This document shows positions 45,437 through 52,944 of a stretch of DNA of 52,944 nt, piece by piece. The position numbers were made by a program, and so were the translations under genes. Within the stretch, counting starts at the first letter, position 1, and each line of letters opens with the position of its first letter. Source of the stretch: a candidate division FCPU426 bacterium (lineage in GTDB: Bacteria; Oederibacteriota; Muellerivitia; Muellerivitales; Muellerivitaceae); contig PLFD01000061.1 in assembly GCA_003136635.1 (NCBI GenBank), forward strand, positions 22,390 through 75,333, read 5' to 3'. The notes beneath the pieces are model-generated. The model did not search any database and was not told the origin of the DNA. It worked only from the letters and a program-made list of their open reading frames with translations.

Positions 45437-47740
45437 TTAGCTTATTTTTGAAAAAATGTCCTTCAGCGTATTTTTCTTAATTTTCGCTTCTTCAATTTTC
45501 TTTTGAATCTTATCGTTAGTCGGATCTATTTCCAATATACCAGACCAAATTCGAATGGCTCGATCCATATCGTTAGCGTCAAAATATTGCTTGCCATCCG
45601 CGTACATTTTCTCTGAGGATTTTAGAACCTCGCCTTTAACCGCCTCTAATTGACGCATCGCGTCCGGATGGCCGGGCGAAAGTCTTAAAACCTTGGTGAA
45701 TTGTTTTTGAGCTTGCGCCAATTCCCCTGATTGCAGCAATTGAAGTCCTTCGTCATAGAACTCCTGAACTTGGTTTTCTTCCATTTGAACTGCTTTTTGA
45801 AGATAGGCGTTGAGATAAACATTTCCTTCGGCTTTAGACAAACCCCTTTTGAAAGATTCCGCTGCGGACTGAAAATCCCCTTTGACGTAACTGCGGATAC
45901 CCTGTTCGAACATGCCTAAAATAGCGGTCTTATCCGGATTGGCCTCCAGTCCGTCCACACCCACGGAAAGAATCTGGCTGATCCCCTGTTGAATATATTT
46001 GGAAACTTCCGTCAAATCCGAATTAACTTCAAAAGCTTTATCCCATAACACTAAAGCCCCTAGTAAATCCCCCGCTTTATAAGCGTCAATCGCTCCCTGG
46101 TTAAATCCGTTCGCTTTGGTCTGCGCTTTTTGCTGTTGAAGTGTTTTTTTAATTTCCCTTATCAACATATTGGCCTGCTCATGATTCGGGTCTAACGCCA
46201 AAACTTGCTCTATGTTGGCTAAAGCGTTCGGCAAATCATTTTGTTGTTTATAAGTCGTCGCCGCCTGATAAAACTGGAGGGCTTTTCCTTGATTTTCCAT
46301 TTCGCCTTGAATAGCCTTGATGTAAGCCTGTGCCTGTTTGTTTTCCGGATCGACCTCTAAAGCTTTTTGGAATTCGATAATAGAAGCCTGCGCCTTTCCT
46401 TCCCGATACATTTGAAGCGCGGTTTTCACAAAGGAAGAAGCATCCTTCTTTTTCTCGGTTTTGGAGTCCATCTCTCTCAGTTGCGACATCAGGAAGTTGG
46501 CTTCCTGGTGTTCAGGCAGCTCCAAAAGAATTCGTTTCAATTCGGCGCGCGATTCGTCATAGCGGCGTTTTTCAAAATAATCCTGGGCGCGCCGCATCCA
46601 GCCGGCCACCCGTTCTTTTTGCTGATCGCCTTCCAGCTGGGACATCAGGGATTGGGCCGAAGACCGGGAAGAAGAAATACCTTTCAAACCCAAATCAATC
46701 TCATTGGGCGAACTGGCCTGCTCCATGGCGCTTTCTTTGGTGATCTGCCCGCTGCGCACCAAAGCGATTAAAGACTGGTCAAAAGTTTGCATGCCGTACT
46801 GGCTGTTGCCCTCAGCGATAAACTGGCGGATGCTGCTGATCTTCCCTTCCGCGATTAAAGACTTAATCGTCGGCGTCACAATCATGATCTCGCAGGCCGG
46901 CACCACCCCTACGCCGCCCGATTTACTCACCAGGCGTTGGGAAATAACCGCCCGAAGCGTGCCCGAAAGCTGTATGCGTATCTGATTCTGCTGTTGGGGC
47001 GGGAAAAAATCCAAAATACGTTCGATCGTTTGAGTGGTATCCATCGTGTGCAGCGTGGACAAAACCAAATGTCCCGTTTCCGCGGCGGAAATGGCGGCCG
47101 AAACCGTTTCCACATCGCGCATTTCACCGACGAGGATAATATCCGGGTCCTGACGCAAAACGTACTTCAGGGCCGACTTAAAACTTTCCGTATCCAAACC
47201 CACTTCTCTTTGGGTAATGCTGGATCGTTTATCGCGGTGAACGAATTCGATGGGGTCTTCCACCGTCACAATATGGGCGTGGCGGTTTTCATTCATTTCA
47301 TTGATCATCGCGGCCAGGGTGGTTGACTTACCCGAACCCGTAATACCCGTGACCAGGATCATTCCCCGGGGTTCAGAGGCGATTTGTTTCAATACCGCCG
47401 TGGGCATGTTAATTTCATCGATTTTAGGGACGTGCTGTGGAATCACCCGCATGACAATTTCGGGCAAGCCTCTTTGCCAGAGGATATTGGTTCTAAAACG
47501 GGCCAAACCCTCCACCGCATAGGCCAAATCTACCTCATGACGGTCCTCAAAAAACAATTTTCTCTGTTTATCATCCATCAGGATGTTGGCGACTTCATGG
47601 AGTTCTTCAACGCTTAAAGCGGTGTCACTTTGAGGGGAAAGATCGCCGTCAATTCGGAAAAGAGGAGGAGCGCCAGCCTTCAAATGAACGTCGGAGGCTT
47701 TTTTTTCAACCATTGAATTGAGCGTTTGTTGAAGATCCAT
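45437..47740 (-). CDS. pilT-like: PilT-type retraction ATPase fused to a long TPR domain
   Basis: 767 aa, about twice the usual PilT length. Residues 1 to about 360 are a complete PilT/PilU ATPase: Walker A GITGSGKST at 132-140, Asp box VEDPIEFVH, Walker B DPDIILVGEMRDVET and His box GHLVLSTLHTMDT. PilT powers retraction of type IV pili at the inner-membrane base. From about 370 to 755 follow some ten TPR-like helical pairs (AQDYFEKRRYDESRAELKRI, FYQAATTYKQQNDLPNALAN, YADGKQYFDANDMDRAIRIW), a fusion not found in ordinary PilT. The frame is continuous with even composition. The tail may bind pilus-base or regulatory partners. It leads the run to dprA. Confidence 0.93.
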   Translation of the reverse strand: MDLQQTLNSMVEKKASDVHLKAGAPPLFRIDGDLSPQSDTALSVEELHEVANILMDDKQRKLFFEDRHEVDLAYAVEGLARFRTNILWQRGLPEIVMRVIPQHVPKIDEINMPTAVLKQIASEPRGMILVTGITGSGKSTTLAAMINEMNENRHAHIVTVEDPIEFVHRDKRSSITQREVGLDTESFKSALKYVLRQDPDIILVGEMRDVETVSAAISAAETGHLVLSTLHTMDTTQTIERILDFFPPQQQNQIRIQLSGTLRAVISQRLVSKSGGVGVVPACEIMIVTPTIKSLIAEGKISSIRQFIAEGNSQYGMQTFDQSLIALVRSGQITKESAMEQASSPNEIDLGLKGISSSRSSAQSLMSQLEGDQQKERVAGWMRRAQDYFEKRRYDESRAELKRILLELPEHQEANFLMSQLREMDSKTEKKKDASSFVKTALQMYREGKAQASIIEFQKALEVDPENKQAQAYIKAIQGEMENQGKALQFYQAATTYKQQNDLPNALANIEQVLALDPNHEQANMLIREIKKTLQQQKAQTKANGFNQGAIDAYKAGDLLGALVLWDKAFEVNSDLTEVSKYIQQGISQILSVGVDGLEANPDKTAILGMFEQGIRSYVKGDFQSAAESFKRGLSKAEGNVYLNAYLQKAVQMEENQVQEFYDEGLQLLQSGELAQAQKQFTKVLRLSPGHPDAMRQLEAVKGEVLKSSEKMYADGKQYFDANDMDRAIRIWSGILEIDPTNDKIQKKIEEAKIKKNTLKDIFSKIS

Positions 47741-47812
47741 CGGGTTCCCTTTGAGCGCGGCAACTTTTTAAAAACACGAGTTTTAAACGAACATTCTGCG
47801 GAAACGGTTTTC

Positions 47813-47818
47813 ATTATA
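47813..47818 (-). promoter_or_regulatory. Extended -10 box for the pilT-like operon
   Basis: TGGTATAAT on the minus strand, about 73 bases before the start codon. No good -35 is present; the extended -10 may compensate. Confidence 0.45.
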
Positions 47819-47842
47819 CCAACTGCACTTCTTAAAAAACCT

Positions 47843-50023
47843 TTAATTTACTGATTTTATCGTCATACCGGACGACCGCGCGGCCAAGCCGCTCAGAAAA
47901 TCACATTCCGATTTTTGAAGAATTTCGCTGAATTTCTTGTACTCCAAAGCGCTTTTATCTCGAACGCTTTGCTTCCCGCTGGCCTGACGATCCAAGAGGC
48001 TCAATTGGTTTTCCACCCATTCGTCATTAACGCCCAGCATCATCGCCTTTTCATAATCCTCCCGGGCTTCTAAATATTTCCTCTGGGCCACGTCCACCCG
48101 GGCCAGATCCGCGTAACTTAAACCCGATCGCGGATCGGCCTCGATCGCGCTTTGGGAAAGACTGCGGGACATTTCAAAATACCCCATCGAGCCGACCAGT
48201 GAAGCCATGTTGTCGTAAGTCACCGCCGATTCGGGTTGAAAGAAAAGAACGGATTCTAACTGGGCTAAAGCGCTCAAATTATTTTGGTGGCTCCGGTACC
48301 AGTCCGCTGTCAACAAGCGCTGCTGCGCATAAGCCAAGTAAAGATCACGGGTCGGTGGGTCGGCGGCTTCGCGGTATTCCTCCAAATTTCTCAACCGTTC
48401 TTGAAAAACTATCTTTTTTATTTTTTTAGCCGAATCTTTTTCCGTTCTGGTTTCGGCCCATCCATAAACCAAACCCTGAATCAGCCACTCGCCGTGAATT
48501 TGATTTAAACTTTCGGGCCAAAATTGCCTGCCCAGAGAATAAAAAAATGGATGATCTTTATTTTCAGCCAGTTGGGTCAGTCTTTCTTTAAAACCGTTTG
48601 AACTTCGAGCGATTTGTCTTAAATCCTCCGCCTGAAACCCCAATTGGTTCCATCCCCATTCGTGATAAAGAAAAACCGTTGGTTCCAGCACCACGTCCGG
48701 TCTCTGGTGGTTGACATATTTCGCGTACCAGAGGGGCATCACATAATTATCCCCATCGGCCAAAAGCACCGCCCCTTTCGGCAGGCATTTTAAAACATTG
48801 ACGCCAAAATCCTCCGCCAGGGTAAACCGGTTTTTGTTTTGAAGTTCAAAAACGTTCCATCCCCAAAAAACCGAAAACAAAATCAAAACCAGAACCACTG
48901 TTTTCTGAAAAGCGAAGCCGCTCTTGGACAATAACCAAAAAAGTCCCGCGAAACTCAAAAGCGCTATCAAACCCGACAACGGCATTAAATAAACGGGAAT
49001 GAGAAATAAATTATTGGTCTCATGTACCGCCGCCAGCGCCAAAACAATCGGCAAAAAAAGAATTAAAAAATCGCGAAACAAAGTTTTTTCAAACCGATAA
49101 AGCACAACCCCTCCCGCCGCCGCCATCACCATCATTCCCGGCATCCAAACCCCATAGGCGTTCAACATGGCCGCCAACGCTTCCCCATAAAAACCGAAAC
49201 GGTGAATTTTCATTTCTTCGCCCGCCACCAATTGCCGAAAAACAACCCACTTAAACTCCGTCCAATGAAGTGGAAATCCCCAGAATGGCTGGGCCATCAA
49301 AGCCGCCCGGAGCGGCAGGTAAAGGTACAACGAAAGACCCAAAATCGAAAAAAACCATATAAACACAAAGTTTTTAACCGTAAACCCCGACTCCCACACC
49401 GTTAAAAAAATCACAAAAGGCGCCAGCAAAATAATGGTTTGCCAATGATTGGCTAATCCCAGTCCCCACAAAAACCAGGCCGCGTAGGTAACCCGCTTTC
49501 CCCTCAATCCCGAAACTCTCATCCAGATCAAAACCGAAAGAATCAAAAGCGTTAGCGTATAAACAAAGCCCTTCGCGCTCAGACATTGGGAAAAAACCGT
49601 CCCGCAGGATAAAAAAGCCAAAGCGGTTACCATCAAAAGTGGTTTGACTAAATAATCTGAATTATTTTTTTTCGATTTGAAACGGGCAACCAACACCACG
49701 CAGGTTTTTAACAGGAACACCAGGGAAAGAAGAACAATCAAGGTACTTATTAAATTAAAACGAAAAGCAACGGTGCCCACCGGCAGCCAGGAAAATACAT
49801 GTCCCACTAAGTCAAACAGGGGATAGCCAGGCGGATGGGGCAATCCCAAATTCCAGGAAGCGGCCACCATTTCACCGCTGTCATCCATCAATATCGAGGG
49901 TGACTGCGCCCAAAGTAAAACCTGCCAAAAGACCAGGCCAAACAAACACCAAACCCATAACGATACATTTATCGAAAAGTCTACGTTTCGCCCGGGTGTT
50001 TTCATGCTTCTCATTTCAATCAT
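47843..50023 (-). CDS. DUF2723 polytopic membrane protein with C-terminal TPRs
   Basis: 726 aa (ATG 50023; ATG 50005 possible). The N-terminal part shows the DUF2723 opening: SILMDDSGEMVAASWNLGLPHPPGYPLFDL. About ten more hydrophobic helices follow, to residue 400, then a soluble part with VLLADGDNYVMPLWYAKYVN. Finally come TPR repeats at about 560-690 (SALAQLESVLFFQPESAVTY, SYADLARVDVAQRKYLEARE). DUF2723 proteins have a GT-C glycosyltransferase-like fold and are thought to move lipid-linked sugars, as do the mannosyltransferases related to TMEM260. The Asp in DDSGE is the likely catalytic residue by analogy. It shares its layout with the gene upstream (50196-52541). Confidence 0.85.
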   Translation of the reverse strand: MIEMRSMKTPGRNVDFSINVSLWVWCLFGLVFWQVLLWAQSPSILMDDSGEMVAASWNLGLPHPPGYPLFDLVGHVFSWLPVGTVAFRFNLISTLIVLLSLVFLLKTCVVLVARFKSKKNNSDYLVKPLLMVTALAFLSCGTVFSQCLSAKGFVYTLTLLILSVLIWMRVSGLRGKRVTYAAWFLWGLGLANHWQTIILLAPFVIFLTVWESGFTVKNFVFIWFFSILGLSLYLYLPLRAALMAQPFWGFPLHWTEFKWVVFRQLVAGEEMKIHRFGFYGEALAAMLNAYGVWMPGMMVMAAAGGVVLYRFEKTLFRDFLILFLPIVLALAAVHETNNLFLIPVYLMPLSGLIALLSFAGLFWLLSKSGFAFQKTVVLVLILFSVFWGWNVFELQNKNRFTLAEDFGVNVLKCLPKGAVLLADGDNYVMPLWYAKYVNHQRPDVVLEPTVFLYHEWGWNQLGFQAEDLRQIARSSNGFKERLTQLAENKDHPFFYSLGRQFWPESLNQIHGEWLIQGLVYGWAETRTEKDSAKKIKKIVFQERLRNLEEYREAADPPTRDLYLAYAQQRLLTADWYRSHQNNLSALAQLESVLFFQPESAVTYDNMASLVGSMGYFEMSRSLSQSAIEADPRSGLSYADLARVDVAQRKYLEAREDYEKAMMLGVNDEWVENQLSLLDRQASGKQSVRDKSALEYKKFSEILQKSECDFLSGLAARSSGMTIKSVN

Positions 50024-50060
50024 TTACGTTTCCAACCAAAATCAAAAGCTGAGTCCATTT

Positions 50061-50184
50061 TTAAACACCAAGGCACCAAGAAAACCGAAAAAATCGAACT
50101 CTTGTTTTAAACATTATTCATAAAAAGATTTAATCAAAATTATTTTTTTGTCTTCCTTAGTGCCCTTGGTGCCTTGGTGGTTAA
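50061..50184. repeat. Inverted repeat (CACCAAGGCACCAAG type)
   Basis: TTAAACACCAAGGCACCAAG (50061-50080) pairs with CTTGGTGCCTTGGTGGTTAA (50165-50184) across an AT-rich 84-base centre, with one base different. It stands alone in the 172-base gap between two large membrane-protein genes. The wording resembles palindromes I recall from many environmental genomes. Confidence 0.8.
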
Positions 50185-50195
50185 ACAGGTTTCGA

Positions 50196-52541
50196 TTATA
50201 AATTCTTCGGTTTATTCAACAGCTTCCACAATTCTACCTGGGCTTCCTTATTTTGTGGGTCCACCGTGATCACCGACCTAAAAGCCTCTTCCGCATTTTC
50301 CCAGTCACCCGCGTCTTCCATGCTATGCCCTAAAGCCAGCTGGGCTTCCACTTGTTTCGGATTGATTTGAATTGACGCTTCCAGGAGAGCCTTGGCTTCC
50401 TGCGTTCTTCCCTGCTGGCTGTAAATTTGGGAAAGCTGGTATTGGGCTTCCGCCAATTCGTCGTTCAGTTTCACAATCTGTCCCAAATCGTCCGCCGCCA
50501 AGGTTTCATCCTTGCGGCTTTGCGCGTCATCCAGCGATTTCATCATCTGGTCAATCTGCTGGGGATGGCTTTTGACAATATTTTCGCAGTCAATCTGGGT
50601 CGCCTCCAAAATATTGTGCTGGGAATAAATTAGGGCCAACGCCGCGTTGACGCTTTGATCCAGGGGGTCCAACCGGGCCGCCCGGTCATAAGCGTGAATG
50701 GCTTCGCTATAGCGCTGCTGGGCCACTAACTGCTGTCCCAAAACCTTAAAACCCTCCACATCGCGGGATAAATAACGGCGGGAACGGCTGTCCAAATCGG
50801 CGTTATTCACGGGAACCAGCGAAAGGTCGTAGCGAAATTGCAGGCTGGCCGGATCCATCATGTTGGACTCGGATTGAAAAAGCTGGGTCAACACCGCCGA
50901 ACCGGCGTCCGGTTCTTTCCAGTCCGGGGGCAATTCGGATCGGGACCATTGAATCTGCCACTGGCTCTGGTTGTTCAGAATAACGCTTTTTAAAATCGAA
51001 TCCGTGGGTCCGGTGATCGTCGAAAAGAAAAATTCCGGTTCCTGGTCAATCCACTGGGCCACATACCAGCGTTTATCCAGATAGTTTTGATTCAAAATAA
51101 ACGCCGTGGGACTTTGCGGCTCCATCCAGCGGGCGGCCAGAGCGCCGTTAAATTCAAAAGGATCGTCGCAAACCAAAACCGTTCGCGGCCCCAAAGCCTT
51201 GACCAGATTCAAGACATGCTGCTGGGGAAAATCGTATTGGCTCCGAAAATAACTTTGTCCCGGCAGCCAGCTTAACGCGCAGGTCAACAAAACACCCAGA
51301 AAGGAAAAAAGGCCCAAACTATTTTTGGAGCTCAGGCCCCAAGCCGATCCGGCCCTCCGTTCAAAGGAAAAAGACAAAAACCCCAGAATGCCCGTCACAA
51401 ACCAGAGAGAGGTCGCTCCCAGGTAATCCGTGCTATCCGAATAAAATAAAAACGCCGCGAGTCCGCTGAAAAGCCAAATCCAAAAATCAGTTCTTGAAAT
51501 CGTCGCCACACCCATCAGCCAGTTATAGAGTCCCAGCGCCAAAACCAAAACCAGTAAAGCCGCCACTTCCCAGCCAAAGGCCTGCGCCGCCCCCGTCCAG
51601 GACCAGTCTTTCAGGAAATGATTCACCCACAATTCCGGACTCTCTTTAAACATTTCAAGTGCGGGGCTGTTGCCGCCCCAGGAAAAAAAACCTTTTCCCC
51701 GCCGTAAAAAAATCCAGAGGTAGGGTGAAAGACCCAGAAAAAGAGGCCATAAATTGTTAAAAATCCGCCGGATATAGGGACTCTCTGTCCAAAAATAAAA
51801 AAATCCAATGAAGCCCCACAAAGGATGGACCGACCACAAGAGCCCCAAAAGCAAAAAAGAAATCGGGGCGTATTTTTTTTCCAGTTGAAGCAAATGCCGA
51901 AACAGAAGGAAAAGCAAAAGACCCAGGCTGGAAACCAGCCCCAGTCCCATCGTCCCCGCGTTCCAAAAAGGCCGGCTTAAGCCCAAAGCCGCGCAGGACA
52001 CAAAAATAAAAATCAGATTAAAGTTTTTTTCCGTCAAAAAATTGGAGAAAAGTTCCTTTGCCGCCATAAAAAGCGCCATCGCGGTCACCACCGCCGATAA
52101 GCAGGGAAGAATGGACATGGCTTCGGATGAAAAAAGATAACTGGCGGCCTCGCCCAGCAGGTAAACCAAAGGCGACCAGACCGGCTCCGTCACCGCTCCT
52201 GAATGGACGGCCAGCCAAAAGGCCGGGTCCTGCCCCCAGTAAAACGAAGGGAGTGCCGTGAAAAGATAAAGCGTCAGCATCATTCCGCTGGCCAAAAAGC
52301 CCAGCGCGAAAGACTTCGTCGTCACACTCATGCTCTTAACGGCGTTCCACCGCAAAGAAAAAAAGACCAGGGATAAAATAACCGCCAGCGCTCCCGAACC
52401 TAAATTCTCATGCGAGAACCGGTACCATCCCCAAACCCCCAGCCCCCAGCCCAGAAGTAAAAAAATACCCCGAACCCGCTCCGCTTTTTCTTCCCGAAGC
52501 CGAAAATCCTCATCGGCGGCCATTTGTTCAATATTACGCAT
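50196..52541 (-). CDS. Large polytopic membrane protein with C-terminal TPRs, DUF2723-like layout
   Basis: 781 aa. About 12 hydrophobic helices fill residues 25-450. The first extracytoplasmic loop (WGQDPAFWLAVHSGAVTEPV) lies where DUF2723 proteins have the DDSGE...HPPGYP stretch, but the acid is in a different setting (GQDPAFW). A soluble segment (VLVCDDPFEFNGALAARWME) matches the position of LADGDNYVMPLWYAKY in the neighbour. TPRs fill about 595-780 (AIHAYDRAARLDPLDQ, ALLEASIQINPKQVEAQL, AEEAFRSVITVDPQN). I regard it as a divergent relative of the neighbour; GT-C glycosyltransferase function is inferred. Its ATG overlaps the coaX end by 8 bases, so it is co-transcribed with coaX. Confidence 0.75.
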   Translation of the reverse strand: MRNIEQMAADEDFRLREEKAERVRGIFLLLGWGLGVWGWYRFSHENLGSGALAVILSLVFFSLRWNAVKSMSVTTKSFALGFLASGMMLTLYLFTALPSFYWGQDPAFWLAVHSGAVTEPVWSPLVYLLGEAASYLFSSEAMSILPCLSAVVTAMALFMAAKELFSNFLTEKNFNLIFIFVSCAALGLSRPFWNAGTMGLGLVSSLGLLLFLLFRHLLQLEKKYAPISFLLLGLLWSVHPLWGFIGFFYFWTESPYIRRIFNNLWPLFLGLSPYLWIFLRRGKGFFSWGGNSPALEMFKESPELWVNHFLKDWSWTGAAQAFGWEVAALLVLVLALGLYNWLMGVATISRTDFWIWLFSGLAAFLFYSDSTDYLGATSLWFVTGILGFLSFSFERRAGSAWGLSSKNSLGLFSFLGVLLTCALSWLPGQSYFRSQYDFPQQHVLNLVKALGPRTVLVCDDPFEFNGALAARWMEPQSPTAFILNQNYLDKRWYVAQWIDQEPEFFFSTITGPTDSILKSVILNNQSQWQIQWSRSELPPDWKEPDAGSAVLTQLFQSESNMMDPASLQFRYDLSLVPVNNADLDSRSRRYLSRDVEGFKVLGQQLVAQQRYSEAIHAYDRAARLDPLDQSVNAALALIYSQHNILEATQIDCENIVKSHPQQIDQMMKSLDDAQSRKDETLAADDLGQIVKLNDELAEAQYQLSQIYSQQGRTQEAKALLEASIQINPKQVEAQLALGHSMEDAGDWENAEEAFRSVITVDPQNKEAQVELWKLLNKPKNL

Positions 52542-52944
52542 TCATCTTTCGCCAAATCGCGGCGATCCCCTTTAAGGTTAAATCCGGCTCTACCTGTTTA
52601 AAAAGTCCCGTTTTTTCAAACACCTTACAAAACCCGCCGGTGGCGATGGCGGGCGCGTCGGCTTTTAATTCTTTGCGGATGTTAAAAAGAAGCTCTTTGG
52701 TCGTCCCAATCGCTCCATGATAAACCCCGGCCCGGACCGCCTCTTCGGTGGTACGCCCAATGGCAAACTTTACTTTTTCAAATTTCACCAGTGGAATTTT
52801 CGCCGTAAATTCGTGCAGCGCCCGGGTCGAAATGCCCAGCCCCGGCAAAATGGCCCCTCCAAAATAATCGCCGTCTTTGTTCACCACGTCAAAGGTGGTG
52901 CCGGTTCCGTAATCCACCACAATTACCGGCGAACCATAAAGTTC
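52534..52944 (-). CDS. coaX: Type III pantothenate kinase, N-terminus cut by window edge
   Basis: The frame is open from the right edge and covers about 136 C-terminal codons. CoaX phosphorylates pantothenate, the first step of coenzyme A synthesis, and lies in the cytoplasm. The visible part holds the ATPase-fold motif VVDYGTGTTFDVV and the CoaX-type segments GGAILPGLGIST and YHGAIGTTKELL, with IATGGFCKVF near the end. It has the monovalent-cation dependent, feedback-insensitive type III fold by family. Its stop overlaps the following membrane-protein gene. Confidence 0.93.
   Translation of the reverse strand, partial: ELYGSPVIVVDYGTGTTFDVVNKDGDYFGGAILPGLGISTRALHEFTAKIPLVKFEKVKFAIGRTTEEAVRAGVYHGAIGTTKELLFNIRKELKADAPAIATGGFCKVFEKTGLFKQVEPDLTLKGIAAIWRKMNA

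Overview
The window looks like chromosome from a diderm (Gram-negative), LPS-making bacterium. It carries skp-lpxD-lpxC/fabZ-lpxA-lpxI, lptF and lptG, a lipoprotein N-acyltransferase, and a SprA-like giant outer-membrane protein of the type IX secretion (T9SS) kind. An FN3-repeat protein with a FlgD/T9SS-like C-terminal domain, an LpxC-FabZ fusion and LytS/LytTR regulators all point to the FCB superphylum or a neighbouring uncultured phylum. No rRNA or decisive marker is present, so I do not name the phylum. Nearly all genes are on the minus strand, tightly packed, with many 1-11 nt overlaps.

Layout. 1-3000 is an accessory-looking end: a partial unknown gene, an orphan ParB-like protein with a C-terminal membrane segment and visibly higher GC, and a mazEF toxin-antitoxin module lying between an intact pcm and a second copy of the first 28 codons of pcm. 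3000-9450 holds a zinc-finger membrane protein, two cyclophilins (one exported, one not), tRNA-Glu followed by argC, a small Rieske protein and lnt, separated by several palindromic intergenic elements. 9450-13000 is the glycolytic block gap / pgk-tpiA-secG. 13076-26133 is one apparent operon: LytS-type kinase, LytTR regulator, SprA-like translocon (about 1970 aa), FN3-repeat surface protein with a T9SS-like C-terminal domain (1485 aa), and comF. This is the most interesting locus: a candidate secretion channel, its putative cargo and its own two-component regulator transcribed together. 26377-33161 is envelope biogenesis (lptF-lptG convergent with the lpx cluster).

33286-39980 holds a beta-helix surface protein, tmRNA, a sulfur-related cluster (cysteine synthase, JAMM peptidase, YjbQ, 2Fe-2S ferredoxin), enolase, nrdR and argB. 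39977-45408 holds topA, a small lipoprotein, dprA and two unknown secreted or anchored proteins. 45437-47740 is a PilT-type ATPase fused to a long TPR tail. 47843-52541 has two large polytopic proteins with C-terminal TPRs (one clear DUF2723), followed at the right edge by a partial coaX.

Together, lpt/lpx/lnt/skp build the outer membrane, the SprA operon probably exports large adhesin-like proteins through it, and pilT, dprA and comF suggest pili and DNA uptake. Several sigma70-like promoters (mazEF, tRNA-Glu, eno, skp, the small lipoprotein) and four intrinsic-type hairpins are readable. I found no transposase, rRNA or CRISPR array.
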